Assembly (NCBI GenBank): GCA_964600235.1
Contig: CAZRIV010000005.1
Span: forward strand, 62,001-126,000
Direction of reading: 5' to 3'
Source of the DNA: MWEI01 sp964600235
GTDB taxonomy: Bacteria; Desulfobacterota; Desulfomonilia; UBA1062
DNA length: 64,000 nucleotides
The position numbers and the translations under genes are program-made. How positions within the stretch are numbered: position 1 is the stretch's first letter; the number at the start of each line of letters is the position of its first letter. Positions 1-8,748 of this stretch are shown piece after piece. The notes beneath the pieces are model-generated. The model saw only the letters and a list, made by a program, of their open reading frames with translations. It did not search any database and had not been told where the DNA came from.

Positions 1-2
1 AT

Positions 3-68
3 GCAGGGGCGCTTTTCACATTAAAGATGGATTCCTTTGAAATCATCACCTATATGATGAATACATGA
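3..68 (+). CDS. C-terminal end of an upstream gene (partial)
   Basis: A frame open from the window edge ends at TGA 66-68, and this stop overlaps the ATG of the next gene in an ATGA arrangement. The 21 visible residues (ending in ITYMMNT) are too few to assign a family. The next gene has no obvious Shine-Dalgarno of its own, which fits translational coupling to a gene lying mostly outside the window. This is inference from the overlap only; the short open stretch could be chance. Confidence 0.4.
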   Translation, partial: AGALFTLKMDSFEIITYMMNT

Positions 69-673
69 ACCGGATATTGATCCTCTTCGCACACCCACGC
101 TATGAGAAGTCCCGGGTCAACCGGGCGATGCTGGAAGGGCTTGCAGGGTCAGAGGGTATCACCATCCACGACCTCTACGAGATGTATCCGGACTTCAATA
201 TCGATGTGGCGCGCGAGAAAAGCCTGCTGCTGGAACACGACATAATCATCTGGCAGCACCCTTTGTACATGTATGGTGCGCCGGCCATGATCAAACAGTG
301 GATGGACATGGTGCTCGAGTTCGGGTGGGCGCACGGCGCCGGGGTGCATAACCTCGAGGGCAAGGCCGCCTTCAATGCCGTCACCACAGGAGGGACACGG
401 GAATCATATGACAGGGGCGGATTCAACCGCTACAGCCTGCAGGAATTCCTCTATCCCGTCGAACAGACCGCCAGGCTCTGCAGGATGAATTACCTGCCCC
501 CCTTTGCCGTTCAGGGCACGTACCGCCTGAGCGATGCCGAGCTCTCGTGGTACACGGCATTGTATAGAGCCATTCTTGAATGCCTCTCCCGTGGCGATCT
601 TGCCGGAGATATGCATGAGCACCGCTGCCTCAATGACTGGTATCTGGAAAAACAGGGGAGGAAGGGGCCATGA
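65..673 (+). CDS. KefF/KefG-like NAD(P)H-dependent oxidoreductase (flavodoxin fold)
   Basis: This 202-residue protein has the flavodoxin_2 (NQO1-like) fold. It begins with a beta strand and loop (ILILFAHPR, residues 4-12), and has the typical active-site stretch WQHPLYMYGAPAMIKQWMD around residues 63-81. In enterobacteria such proteins (KefF, KefG) are cytoplasmic FMN oxidoreductases that bind and activate KefC/KefB glutathione-gated potassium efflux antiporters. That role fits here because the next gene is a KefB/C antiporter whose ATG overlaps this stop (ATGA at 670-673). The pair therefore forms a translationally coupled K+ efflux unit, probably for electrophile or pH stress. The family call is strong; the activating role is inferred from gene order. 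Confidence 0.88.
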   Translation: MNRILILFAHPRYEKSRVNRAMLEGLAGSEGITIHDLYEMYPDFNIDVAREKSLLLEHDIIIWQHPLYMYGAPAMIKQWMDMVLEFGWAHGAGVHNLEGKAAFNAVTTGGTRESYDRGGFNRYSLQEFLYPVEQTARLCRMNYLPPFAVQGTYRLSDAELSWYTALYRAILECLSRGDLAGDMHEHRCLNDWYLEKQGRKGP

Positions 674-2538
674 CCCAGGGTTTCCTTGCCCAGGCACTCG
701 TCTACCTGACGGCTGCCATTGTCTGCGTACCCGTCACCAAGCGGCTCGGCATGGGGTCGGTCCTGGGGTACCTCCTGGCAGGCATACTCATCGGGCCGTA
801 TTTTTTCGGGTTCGTGGGCACGGAAGGCCAGGACATCATGCACTTTGCCGAGTTCGGTGTCGTCATGATGCTCTTCCTCATCGGCCTGGAGCTCGAACCC
901 ACACACTTCTGGCGCATGCGAAACCGCATCCTGGGAATGGGCACGGTGCAGGTTTGTCTCACCGCACTCTTTGCAGCCGCAGGACTTATGCTTATGGGCT
1001 TCTCCTGGCAGGCGGCCCTTGCCTCGGGCCTGGCCATTGCCATGTCTTCGACCGCCATAGTCCTCCAGTCCATGAAGGAAAAAGGCCTGGCAGACACCAA
1101 TGCAGGGAAGAGCTCATTCTCCGTCCTCCTGTTCCAGGACATCACCGTAATCCCCGTGCTGGCCTTTCTTCCGCTCCTCGCAACCGCTGCCATGCGCAGC
1201 GGCGCAGGGCACTCCCTGCATATACTCGAGGGGTTGCCGGGCTGGCTCCAGGCCCTCGCCGTATTGGGAGCGGTATCCTTCGTGGTCCTGGTCGGACGCT
1301 TCGTCATCGCACCTTTCCTGAGGCTCATAGCCGGGACGAACCTCAGGGAGCTGCTTACCGCCGCCGCACTGCTCATCATCATCGCCACAGCCGGCCTCAT
1401 GCAGGCTGTGGGCCTGAGCCCGGCACTGGGAACCTTCCTGGCAGGGGTGGTGCTTGCCAACAGCGAGTTCAGGCACGAGCTCGAAAGCGACATCGAGCCC
1501 TTCAAGGGCCTGCTCCTGGGGCTTTTTTTCATAGCCGTCGGATCGTCCATCAATTTCAGGCTCATCGTCGAGATGCCGCATCTGATCCTGTCCCTGGTCT
1601 TCCTCTTCATTTTTCTGAAGACGGCCGCACTCATGGCCACCGGCAGGTTCTTCAAGCTCTCCTTTGACCAGAACCTCATCTTTTCCGTCTCCTTGTCCCA
1701 GGTGGGCGAGTTCGCCTTTGTGCTCTTTGCCTTTATCCACCAGCTGGGTATCCTGTCCGCTCACTGGACAGACGTCATGATGGCCGTAACCGCACTGAGC
1801 ATGACCGTCACGCCATTTTTCCTCTTCATCAACGAACGCTTCATCCTCCCGCGCTACGGCACCTTGGAGGCCCAGGAGATCGAGGCGGACGCCATCGATG
1901 TGCAGCACCCGGTCATCATTGCCGGGTTCGGCGATTTCGGCAGCACCATCGGCCGCTTCCTGCGGGCCAACGGCATCGAGTCAACGATCCTGGACAACGA
2001 CTCCGACCGGGTGGACCTGCTGAGGAAGATGGGGTTCAAGGTATTTTACGGCGACGCCACCAGGTTCGATATCCTCAAGTCGGCAGGAGCTAAAGAGGCG
2101 AAGATACTCATTGCAGCGGTCTCGGACCCGTCCACCCACCATGATCTCATCGACCGGCTGAAGAAGCACTTCCCGGGCCTGAAGCTCATGGTGAGGGTAA
2201 AGGACAGGGAAGAGGCCTATGATCTCATAAACCTCGGGCTCACCGATGTGTACCGCGAATCGCTCGACACATCCATAAGGCTCGGCGTGGACGCACTCAT
2301 AAAACTCGGGTACAGAAGGTACAGCGCAACCCGCTCCGGCCAGACCTTCCTGAAGAACGACGAGGCTGCCCTGATGAAACTGGCCCCTCACCGCCACGAT
2401 GAAAAGTCATACATCTTCAACGCCCGCGAGCAGATCCGCCTCCAGGAGCAGATCCTGGCCGAAGACCGCAACGCGAACCCGGCGGCCAACGATCATGCCT
2501 GGGAGAGCGACCGGTACAGGGACGATCAGGAAAAATAA
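670..2538 (+). CDS. KefB/KefC-type glutathione-regulated K+ efflux antiporter
   Basis: A 622-residue inner-membrane CPA2 monovalent cation:proton antiporter. Residues 1 to about 385 form the Na+/H+-exchanger membrane domain, with GYLLAGILIGP near residue 33, SSTAIVLQ at 126-133 and LLFQDITVIP at 153-162. HELESDIEPFKGLLLGLFF near residues 267-285 corresponds to the loop through which Kef channels are gated. A RCK/TrkA-N nucleotide-binding domain starts near residue 414 (IIAGFGDFGS). A purine-rich Shine-Dalgarno (GGGGAGGAAGG) precedes the ATG, which overlaps the stop of the KefF/G-like gene. I cannot tell KefB from KefC by sequence alone, so no symbol is given. Confidence 0.92.
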   Translation: MTQGFLAQALVYLTAAIVCVPVTKRLGMGSVLGYLLAGILIGPYFFGFVGTEGQDIMHFAEFGVVMMLFLIGLELEPTHFWRMRNRILGMGTVQVCLTALFAAAGLMLMGFSWQAALASGLAIAMSSTAIVLQSMKEKGLADTNAGKSSFSVLLFQDITVIPVLAFLPLLATAAMRSGAGHSLHILEGLPGWLQALAVLGAVSFVVLVGRFVIAPFLRLIAGTNLRELLTAAALLIIIATAGLMQAVGLSPALGTFLAGVVLANSEFRHELESDIEPFKGLLLGLFFIAVGSSINFRLIVEMPHLILSLVFLFIFLKTAALMATGRFFKLSFDQNLIFSVSLSQVGEFAFVLFAFIHQLGILSAHWTDVMMAVTALSMTVTPFFLFINERFILPRYGTLEAQEIEADAIDVQHPVIIAGFGDFGSTIGRFLRANGIESTILDNDSDRVDLLRKMGFKVFYGDATRFDILKSAGAKEAKILIAAVSDPSTHHDLIDRLKKHFPGLKLMVRVKDREEAYDLINLGLTDVYRESLDTSIRLGVDALIKLGYRRYSATRSGQTFLKNDEAALMKLAPHRHDEKSYIFNAREQIRLQEQILAEDRNANPAANDHAWESDRYRDDQEK

Positions 2539-2581
2539 CCGGATATTGCGAGACTCCCGCACAACCTCATACCCATAGTAG

Positions 2582-2704
2582 AACCCAGATTGTGCGTTTG
2601 GAAGTGTACACATGTACCTGATACACTCCAGGAGTGCGTTGGCATATGGTACGTGCCATGTAAAATTGTTTTCAACAAGTCCGTTCAAACGCAAAATCCG
2701 GGTT
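2582..2704. repeat. MITE-like inverted-repeat element, copy 1
   Basis: The 239-base gap between kef and the YvcK-like gene contains an element bounded by inverted ends: AACCCAGATTGTGCGTTTGG at the left, and TTCAAACGCAAAATCCGGGT at 2684-2703 as its near reverse complement at the right. Read in reverse complement it aligns with the element at 53554-53687, sharing the outer box and an internal AAAACAATTTTAC-TGGCA block. It has no coding potential. I infer a short non-autonomous repeat; no transposase relative is visible in the window. Confidence 0.6.
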
Positions 2705-2777
2705 GAACGGCACCACAATCCGGCCTGAAAAAATGATGCGTGCGCACGTCAGATGATCGGGTCGGAAGCAAAAGGGG

Positions 2778-3764
2778 TCACAGTTCATAAAGAATGGCCG
2801 CGAGCTTGCCGGCATTGTGGCGGATGAATGATCTCTGCAGCCTGTCGCCTCTTCTTTTCTTGTAGATTTTTCTGTCTACCAGGTCTTCGCCGATAACCCT
2901 TATCTCCGGTTCACCATTGAATTTTCCAAGTTCAACAAGGTGCTGGTTCTGTGCGTTATACACCTTGAATAAGCCCTCGTGAGGGACAGCCGTGTTATAA
3001 ACGACATAATCGATCTTCTTCGGATACATGTAGTCGGCGAGTATCTTATGGTGGTCCGATACGGTGAGGTTGTCCGTGTGTCCGTGAATAGTCATGATAT
3101 TGGCTACATATATGACCTTTGCCCGAGATTGTACCAGGGCCTCTTTCACTCCCTTCACGAGGAAATTGGGGATGATGCTGGTATAGAGATCACCCGGATT
3201 TATTACGATCTTGTCAGCCTCCAGGATGGCTTTCCGGGCATGGTCGTTTATCTCGACATCCGGGACCAGTGCCAGCTTGAACGAACGATCGACGAGAGAC
3301 GACTTGTTAATAGTATCCTGGCCTGTAATCCGTTCCCCGTCATCCATAAAGGCACAGAGTTTGGCCCCCTGAAGGGTGACCGGCACGACCCGATGGGTTA
3401 TGTTCATCAGCGACCTTATGTGGTCAATGGCTTTGGATATGCTGCCCGTGTTCTTTTCCAGAGCCGATAATATGATATTCCCCAGACTGTGACCGGAAAG
3501 GAACCCTTCATAGAATCGATATTCAAAAAGGTCTTTCAGCACATTCTTCGGCTCGGATAACGCTACCAGGCATTGCCTCACGTCACCCGGAGGCAGCACA
3601 TTCAGTTCCTTCCGCAAGATACCCGTTGATCCGCCATCGTCGAACATACCGATGATGGCTGAAATCTCAACGGGGTATGATTTTAAGCCTGATAAAACGA
3701 CATAACTACCGGTTCCGCCACCGATAGTTACCAACTTCTTACTATATCCGGATGTTACATTCAT
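2778..3764 (-). CDS. YvcK/CofD-like family protein (gluconeogenesis factor type)
   Basis: The 328-residue product begins near KLVTIGGGTGSYVVLSGLK, the glycine-rich nucleotide/ligand-binding loop of the YvcK (CofD-like) family, and contains FDDGGSTG, LPPGDVRQCL and the downstream INPGDLYTSIIP motif. YvcK proteins bind UDP-GlcNAc and are needed for normal envelope or morphogenesis on gluconeogenic carbon in Bacillus; the related CofD makes the F420 side chain. The ATG at 3764 was chosen because the longer frame adds a basic, cysteine-rich 36-residue extension beginning at a weak TTG that lies inside the likely promoter. The gene stands alone, with no F420 genes nearby, so the YvcK role is preferred over CofD. 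Confidence 0.82.
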   Translation of the reverse strand: MNVTSGYSKKLVTIGGGTGSYVVLSGLKSYPVEISAIIGMFDDGGSTGILRKELNVLPPGDVRQCLVALSEPKNVLKDLFEYRFYEGFLSGHSLGNIILSALEKNTGSISKAIDHIRSLMNITHRVVPVTLQGAKLCAFMDDGERITGQDTINKSSLVDRSFKLALVPDVEINDHARKAILEADKIVINPGDLYTSIIPNFLVKGVKEALVQSRAKVIYVANIMTIHGHTDNLTVSDHHKILADYMYPKKIDYVVYNTAVPHEGLFKVYNAQNQHLVELGKFNGEPEIRVIGEDLVDRKIYKKRRGDRLQRSFIRHNAGKLAAILYEL

Positions 3765-4202
3765 CTGACAGCCATAATTCGATCTTCTGCGATGACAATG
3801 GCGATATCCATCCTTTCGGTTGCAGCCCTTTAGCGTACAATGGATCTTATAATTCAAACAGGATGACGTCAACCATGTTTCACGCGCTGTTCAATCTCGG
3901 GGCAAGGGCCGACGATATGGCTTTATACGCCCGTCTCTTGCGCATTGCAGCAGGCGGGTCACCGGTGGGATCGTATCCCGGGGCAGGCGGCTCCACCTGA
4001 TGGACGTGCAGAGAATACCATCGGCCGTCCTGCTGCCGGCAGGATACAATATGATGTTCGCCTCGTTGTACGCAGATATGACAGTGCGAACAAGGGGCAA
4101 CCCTTGCGGGCCGCCCCCTTCTCATGAAAATCTGCTCTTCTTGCCTGGGCCCGTACCGGTGTTTCTTCCCGGCCTTTCATTGCCCAGCCGACCGGTCGGT
4201 GA
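3765..4202. other. 438-base intergenic stretch
   Basis: This stretch lies between the start of the YvcK-like gene and the 3' end of the RRM gene. Apart from the candidate promoter at 3844-3872, I see only short, mutually overlapping open frames on both strands without Shine-Dalgarno sequences or recognisable motifs. An imperfect hairpin (AAGGGGC...GCCCCCTT, about 4094-4123) lies downstream of the RRM gene but is not followed by a T-run. No gene is supported here. Confidence 0.5.
3844..3872 (-). promoter_or_regulatory. Candidate sigma70-type promoter for the YvcK-like gene
   Basis: On the minus strand, TTGACG (3872-3867), a 17-base spacer and TAAGAT (3849-3844) form a reasonable -35/-10 pair. 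It would give a leader of about 70 nt before the ATG at 3764. The same -10 sequence occurs in the tetR promoter near 45000. Pattern match only. Confidence 0.4.
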
Positions 4203-4544
4203 TTAGAAACGCCTTCGGCCGCCGCCACCGCCGCCGTAGCCGCCTCCGCCGCCGCCAGGTCTCCTGCCCCGGTCACCGCCGCCTCCGCCGCTGCGGTTGT
4301 CGGTACGGGGCCGGGCTTCATTGACATTGACGGCGCGACCCTTCAGTTCCTTGCCGTTCATCCCTTCAATGGCCGCCTGCGCCGCGGCCTTTGCGGGCAT
4401 TTCCACAAAACCGAATCCCCGCGAATCACCGCTGAATTTATCACGGATGACATTGGCGGATGTTACCTCACCGAATGCCTGGAACGCCTGCTGCAGATCC
4501 TCGTTGGTAACATCGCGCGATAGATTTCCTACAAAGATATTCAT
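4203..4544 (-). CDS. Glycine-rich RRM RNA-binding protein
   Basis: This 113-residue protein is a single RRM followed by a glycine/arginine-rich tail. RNP2 is IFVGNL (residues 3-8) and RNP1 is RGFGFVEM (42-49). After about residue 84 the sequence is almost only Gly, Arg and Tyr. Small RRM-Gly proteins of this type (Rbp family) are cytoplasmic RNA binders, often cold-induced, and common in cyanobacteria and deltaproteobacteria. Start support is GGAGGT a few bases before the ATG. The gene is monocistronic, with about 200 bases of leader before the next gene upstream. The RNA target is unknown. Confidence 0.93.
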   Translation of the reverse strand: MNIFVGNLSRDVTNEDLQQAFQAFGEVTSANVIRDKFSGDSRGFGFVEMPAKAAAQAAIEGMNGKELKGRAVNVNEARPRTDNRSGGGGGDRGRRPGGGGGGYGGGGGGRRRF

Positions 4545-4747
4545 GTGACCTCCAGATATTTGTTGTGTACTTATTGGACTTCACCGGGAGTCTCTTGAAA
4601 AAACCTGACATGAGACGCTCATAGGCCTCCGAAGAAGTTGCCTGGAAAACAATATACTCCTTGTACCCCCCCGATACAATACAAACTCTTACCCATGGGA
4701 AACCACCCTGCACGAAACAGCTCCTGCATCAAAAAACGCTACCGTAT

Positions 4748-5335
4748 TCAAATCCTTGTCTTGATCCATCTGATGACAGTGCCGATCAGGGGGAACCTTT
4801 CGAAGAGCTGGAGAGTCTCCCAGTAGTCCTGGTGAAAAACGATCTTCCCCTGCTCGTTGAAACGCACATGGGACATGCCGGACAGGATGAGGGGATTGTC
4901 CGGGTCACGTTTGAGCTTCAGGTTCATGACCCACCGGAAGTAGTAGTTGCCCTGGTTCACAGCCACGTCCCTGATGTCGAAGGTGCAGGACTCGAAGGCC
5001 CCGGTGGTGCCGAGGAAATATGCCTTTATTTCGTTAAGACCCCTGACCTGCCGGATGCCGTCCTCGAAATAGGCGTCCCCTGCATATACCTCACTGATGG
5101 ACGCGCTGATCCTCTCTGCGGAAAAAACCCTGTAGAAGTCCTTGAACCGCTCGACGGCGGCCTTCTCGGTATCGGTTCCCGGTTCCATGAGTTTCATCCT
5201 CCCCGGTTCTGTTTCGCGCAGGGCCTCAATCGTGACCCTGATGTCGTGTACACCCTTTGCCGCGGGGCCGGCGCAGCCGTAAAGCACTAAGAGGGCTGCC
5301 GGCACCATGACCCATGCAATTTTTCTCTTGTGCAT
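4748..5335 (-). CDS. NTF2/SnoaL-like lipoprotein of the cfa cluster
   Basis: A 195-residue protein with a lipoprotein signal peptide: MHKRK, a hydrophobic core, and the lipobox LYGC near residue 21. It is followed by an NTF2/SnoaL-like cone-shaped domain (YRVFSAERISASISEVYAGD...YFEDGIRQVRG). The ATG at 5335 is preceded by GGAGGTG; the longer frame's extra 12 residues were rejected. It lies 36 bases after the DUF1365-Cfa fusion and is probably co-transcribed with it. NTF2-like proteins recur beside DUF1365, amine-oxidase-like and cyclopropane-synthase genes in other proteobacteria, but their exact function in lipid modification is not known to me. Confidence 0.78.
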   Translation of the reverse strand: MHKRKIAWVMVPAALLVLYGCAGPAAKGVHDIRVTIEALRETEPGRMKLMEPGTDTEKAAVERFKDFYRVFSAERISASISEVYAGDAYFEDGIRQVRGLNEIKAYFLGTTGAFESCTFDIRDVAVNQGNYYFRWVMNLKLKRDPDNPLILSGMSHVRFNEQGKIVFHQDYWETLQLFERFPLIGTVIRWIKTRI

Positions 5336-5371
5336 GTCTGCACCTCCATAACCGCCTTGCAGGCGGGTCAT

Positions 5372-7375
5372 TCAGATGCCCCGGGCAAGGCCCTCTTTCA
5401 TAAGACTGCTGTTCCCTTCCCGCGTCAGCACGAGCTGGAGATCGTTCAAGACCCTCAGGCTGAACTGGGCCTCGCACATGGAGAAGTAATAGACCCATTT
5501 CCTCTGGAAAGCCCTGTCATAGCCCATCCCGGCAAGATCTCCCGCTGCCGCCGCGAACCGTTCCCGCCAGCGCTTGAGGGTCTCGGCGTAGTGGATGCCG
5601 ATGTTTTCCAGAGACTCCACCATGAGTCGCGAGTGTGCGGTCATGGCATCGCACAGGGCGGTAAGCGAGGGCAGTACGCCGCCCGGGAAGATATGCTTCT
5701 GGATCCAGTTGGGATGCGTGCGGTGATGGTCATAGCGGCTGTCCGGGATGGTGATGGCCTGGATGAAGGCAATGCCGTCGGGCCTGAGCAGATTCTCCAA
5801 GCAGGCGAAAAACCCGCCCAGGTGCTCATGGCCAACTGCCTCGATCATCTCCACGGACACGATCCGGTCATAAGAGCCCTTAACGTTCCGGTAGTCAATA
5901 AGCTTTATGGTGATGAGGTTCTCGAGACCCTCCTGCCTCACCCGGGACAGGGCATGCTCGTACTGCTGCCTCGAGATGGTGATGCCGGTCCAGGAGCAGC
6001 CCGTTGCCCTGACCGCCTCCAGGGCCAGAGAGCCCCAGCCGCAACCGATCTCCAGGACATGGTCCTTTGGACCTATGCGGGCCTTGTCGATCACGGAGCG
6101 GATCTTGCCCCGCTGTGCCTGTTCCAGGCTCTCGCCTTGATGTGCGAACACGGCGCAGGAATAGGTCATGGTCTCATCCAGAAAGGTCCGGTAGAAATCC
6201 GGACTCAGGTCATAGTGGGCCTCGATATTGCTCCTGCTGCCCGCAATGGTGTTGGGCCTGTTCCGGTGCAGCCTGAAGTTCCGCGCCTGCGAAATTGCCG
6301 AGAGGGACGGGTTGCCTTCGGAAAGAGCGGTGCGGTTCATGATCAACAGCTTGAGGAACCCGGTGAGGTCATCGCTGTCCCACAGGCCCTCCACATAGGC
6401 CTCGCCGAGGCCCACCTCGCCGCCCAGGGCCACGCGGGAGAACAGGGCATAGTCATGTATCCTCATACTTGCGCTACCCTGTCCGGTTTCCGGGCCATAC
6501 ACCCTTATCCCCCCGTCAGGGAGCTCAAGCCTGAGCCGCCCCCTTGTAATCCGGCCCAGCAGGCCACCCACAACCCGCAGGAAGAGGCGATCGGTGAGGC
6601 CGGCCGGGTTCTTCCTGATGGTCATGGGGCTCAGGGCAACGGGTTTGGGATTGTAGGAAAGCCCCTTAAGGAAGTAGAGCTTCGCCGCCTCCCAGTATAT
6701 CCGCGCCATGGTGAGCCTGGGGATAAGGGGGTGAGCGGCCATGATCCGGAACTGGCTGAGTGTGGTCAGAGGCAGCTCGTCGCCTTTCAGCACAGCGGTA
6801 AAGTGTCTCGTGCCTTCCCGCATGAGGTCCACGCTGATATCGATGGAACCCCCGATGGCGGAAAACGTGAGCACATAGGACCCGTCCACCTTGTTGAAGG
6901 GTGAGACGTGGAATGCCTTGTCCGTGGGGAAGGCCGCCGGGTAGCCGTCAAGGTCTCCCTGGCGGTCTGTGAGGACATACACGTGCCGCTCGCCGAAGGT
7001 GTTGTTCACCTCGGCAACGGTGCACACAAGTGCGTCGGCCGCGTCGAAGCAGTAGTAGAAGCTCACCGGGTTGAACACGGCCGTGAAGAACCTCGGCTGG
7101 GTGATGAGGAAGACGCGGCTCACCCGCTCCGCCAGCTTGCCGCCCAGACGGCGCAGGAGCTTCTCCTTGATGGAGCCGGGCCCTGCATCGAGGTAGTCGC
7201 TGTCATGAATGGAGGCCGGTTTGAAGCGGTTGTACCCGAAGAGCGGCAGGGTCTGGTCCAGCCCGGCCAGCTCGTCCAGGTCGAGGCAGTACACGAAGAG
7301 GGAATACTTAAGGACGTGATGGACCGGCAGAAACCGGGTGTGCTCCACGAAACCCTTGTAGATTCTCGATTTCAT
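5372..7375 (-). CDS. DUF1365-cyclopropane-fatty-acyl-phospholipid synthase fusion
   Basis: This 667-residue product joins two proteins that are normally encoded separately. Residues 1 to about 240 are DUF1365 (opening with KGFVEHTRFLPVHHVLKYS, then NPVSFYYCFD). From about 250 onward it is a Cfa/mycolic-acid-type SAM-dependent methyltransferase with NIEAHYDLSPDFYRTFLDE, SAM loop VLEIGCGWGSL near residue 440, and YFFPGGVLPS-like QKHIFPGGVLPS. The Cfa class adds a methylene or methyl group from SAM to the double bond of membrane phospholipid acyl chains. The ATG at 7375 overlaps the TGA of the upstream FAD oxidoreductase (ATGA); the longer open frame upstream of it is a shadow of that gene. No stop or frameshift separates the two halves, so the fusion looks genuine. 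Confidence 0.9.
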   Translation of the reverse strand: MKSRIYKGFVEHTRFLPVHHVLKYSLFVYCLDLDELAGLDQTLPLFGYNRFKPASIHDSDYLDAGPGSIKEKLLRRLGGKLAERVSRVFLITQPRFFTAVFNPVSFYYCFDAADALVCTVAEVNNTFGERHVYVLTDRQGDLDGYPAAFPTDKAFHVSPFNKVDGSYVLTFSAIGGSIDISVDLMREGTRHFTAVLKGDELPLTTLSQFRIMAAHPLIPRLTMARIYWEAAKLYFLKGLSYNPKPVALSPMTIRKNPAGLTDRLFLRVVGGLLGRITRGRLRLELPDGGIRVYGPETGQGSASMRIHDYALFSRVALGGEVGLGEAYVEGLWDSDDLTGFLKLLIMNRTALSEGNPSLSAISQARNFRLHRNRPNTIAGSRSNIEAHYDLSPDFYRTFLDETMTYSCAVFAHQGESLEQAQRGKIRSVIDKARIGPKDHVLEIGCGWGSLALEAVRATGCSWTGITISRQQYEHALSRVRQEGLENLITIKLIDYRNVKGSYDRIVSVEMIEAVGHEHLGGFFACLENLLRPDGIAFIQAITIPDSRYDHHRTHPNWIQKHIFPGGVLPSLTALCDAMTAHSRLMVESLENIGIHYAETLKRWRERFAAAAGDLAGMGYDRAFQRKWVYYFSMCEAQFSLRVLNDLQLVLTREGNSSLMKEGLARGI

Positions 7376-8643
7376 AGCTCTATTCCGAACGACCTCGCTA
7401 CGGCCGCTGCCGACCTCACCGCATCCTCGTGAAACCCGTTCCCCAGGTAGCTGCCGCAGAAATACGTGTTCTGCCGGCCGTTGATGCCCGCTATGCCGGC
7501 CTGGGTGGAGAGGGATTCCGGGGTATAGACGGGGTGTGTGTAGACCATCTCCCGGATCGCCGCACCTGTCTGCACAGGCTTCTTGGGGTTCAGTGTCACG
7601 CAGTACCGGTTCATTGTCTCGAGGCCCTGGAGCCGGTTCATGTAGTAGGTGAGCATGACCGGCGAACCCGCCTGAACCTCTTCCATCCTCTGGTAGTTCC
7701 AGGAGGCCCACACCTTGGCCAGAGGCGGCAGGAACGAGGTGTCCGTGTGAAGGACCGTCCTGTTGCGGGAATACTCCCATGCCGCCAGCAGCCTCTTCTC
7801 CTCGGCCGACGGGTCTGCCAGTGCCCTCAGCGACTCGTCCGCGTGGCATGCCAGCACCACCGCGTCATAGTCCCTTACGCCTTGGGCCGTCCGGACGCGA
7901 ACCATTCCGTCCGTTCTCTGCACGGCCTGTACCGGGGTGAGCGTGAACACCTCTCCCCTGAATGCCTTGAGGAAGGCCTTCACATACGCGTGGCTGCCCC
8001 CTTCCACCGTGTACCACTGGGGCTGGTTCACGATGGAAAGCAGGCCGTGGTTCAGGAAGAACCGGGCAAAGGCCTCCATGGGGAACTCCATCATCCGTAT
8101 GTCAGGGGCAGACCAGACCGAGGCGCAGATGGGGATGAGGTACTGCTCCACAAAATGGCGGTTGAAACGGTGCACGGCAAGAAATTCCCCCAGGGTGAGC
8201 CCCCTGAGGAGTCCCTTCTCCAGGTGCCGCGGGGTGATGTGGTTGAACCGCAAGATGGCCAGAGCCATCATCCAGAACGACGGCCTGAGGATGTTGGCAC
8301 GCTGGGCCAGGAAGGTGTCGGCACTGGTACTGGCATAGGCGAAGCCGGTCCTGGCGTCATGGTAGCTGAACGACATGCTGCTCTTGTGCTTTTCCACCCC
8401 GAGAAGGGAAAGGAAGCGGATGAAGTTCGGGTAGGTCCTTTCGTTGAACACGATGAAGCCCGTGTCCACCCCTGTCCCGGCATCGGGACCATCCTGGATG
8501 ACGACCGTGTGGGTGTGGCCGCCCACATAGTCGTTCCTCTCAAAGAGGCTCACCTCGAAGCGTCTCTGGAGGAGGTAGGCGGCAACGATGCCTGCGACGC
8601 CGCCGCCCACTACGGCTATCCTACGGGGGGGATCAGGGTTCAT
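7372..8643 (-). CDS. FAD-dependent amine-oxidase-like oxidoreductase
   Basis: A 423-residue flavoprotein beginning with the dinucleotide-binding fold (IAVVGGGVAGIVAAYLL, residues 8-24) and the second FAD contact region FERNDYVGGHTHTV. Proteins of this subfamily sit beside DUF1365 and Cfa-like genes in many proteobacteria, where such clusters are linked to cyclopropane or furan fatty acid formation and singlet-oxygen responses. I infer desaturation or oxidation of a methylated acyl chain, but the substrate is not shown by sequence. GTGAGG precedes the ATG by 7 bases. Its stop overlaps the start of the DUF1365-Cfa gene, so the two are translationally coupled. Confidence 0.85.
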   Translation of the reverse strand: MNPDPPRRIAVVGGGVAGIVAAYLLQRRFEVSLFERNDYVGGHTHTVVIQDGPDAGTGVDTGFIVFNERTYPNFIRFLSLLGVEKHKSSMSFSYHDARTGFAYASTSADTFLAQRANILRPSFWMMALAILRFNHITPRHLEKGLLRGLTLGEFLAVHRFNRHFVEQYLIPICASVWSAPDIRMMEFPMEAFARFFLNHGLLSIVNQPQWYTVEGGSHAYVKAFLKAFRGEVFTLTPVQAVQRTDGMVRVRTAQGVRDYDAVVLACHADESLRALADPSAEEKRLLAAWEYSRNRTVLHTDTSFLPPLAKVWASWNYQRMEEVQAGSPVMLTYYMNRLQGLETMNRYCVTLNPKKPVQTGAAIREMVYTHPVYTPESLSTQAGIAGINGRQNTYFCGSYLGNGFHEDAVRSAAAVARSFGIEL

Positions 8644-8671
8644 TCAATGGCCTCACATGTATAAATGCATA

Positions 8672-8690
8672 CTGAATACATAGTGTTCAG
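8672..8690. promoter_or_regulatory. Operator-like inverted repeat upstream of the FAD oxidoreductase
   Basis: CTGAATAC-ATA-GTGTTCAG is a 19-base near-perfect inverted repeat (one mismatch between arms) in the 105-base gap between the chalcone-isomerase-like gene and the FAD oxidoreductase. It may mark a separate regulated start for the oxidoreductase/cfa part of the run. No regulator gene is adjacent. Confidence 0.3.
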
Positions 8691-8748
8691 ATACCGGCAA
8701 GGCAATAGGTCCCCGGGTGAATCTGTGTGAATATTCCGTAAACAGGTG

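Noticed and set aside
534..1667. 377-residue plus-strand frame in the kef region
   Set aside because: Overlaps the KefC-type gene in another frame; Arg/His/Pro-rich shadow composition.
3880..4125. Short minus-strand frames between the YvcK-like and RRM genes
   Set aside because: Several overlapping frames of shadow-like composition, none with a start signal or known motif.
4468..4713. 81-residue minus-strand frame overlapping the RRM gene start
   Set aside because: Starts at GTG without Shine-Dalgarno and runs out of frame into the RRM gene; the first half is more likely the RRM leader.
5330..6904. 524-residue plus-strand open frame
   Set aside because: Entirely antisense to the DUF1365-Cfa gene, with no recognisable domain or start signal; long antisense frames are expected in GC-rich genes.
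7429..8664. 411-residue plus-strand frame
   Set aside because: Antisense shadow of the FAD oxidoreductase gene.
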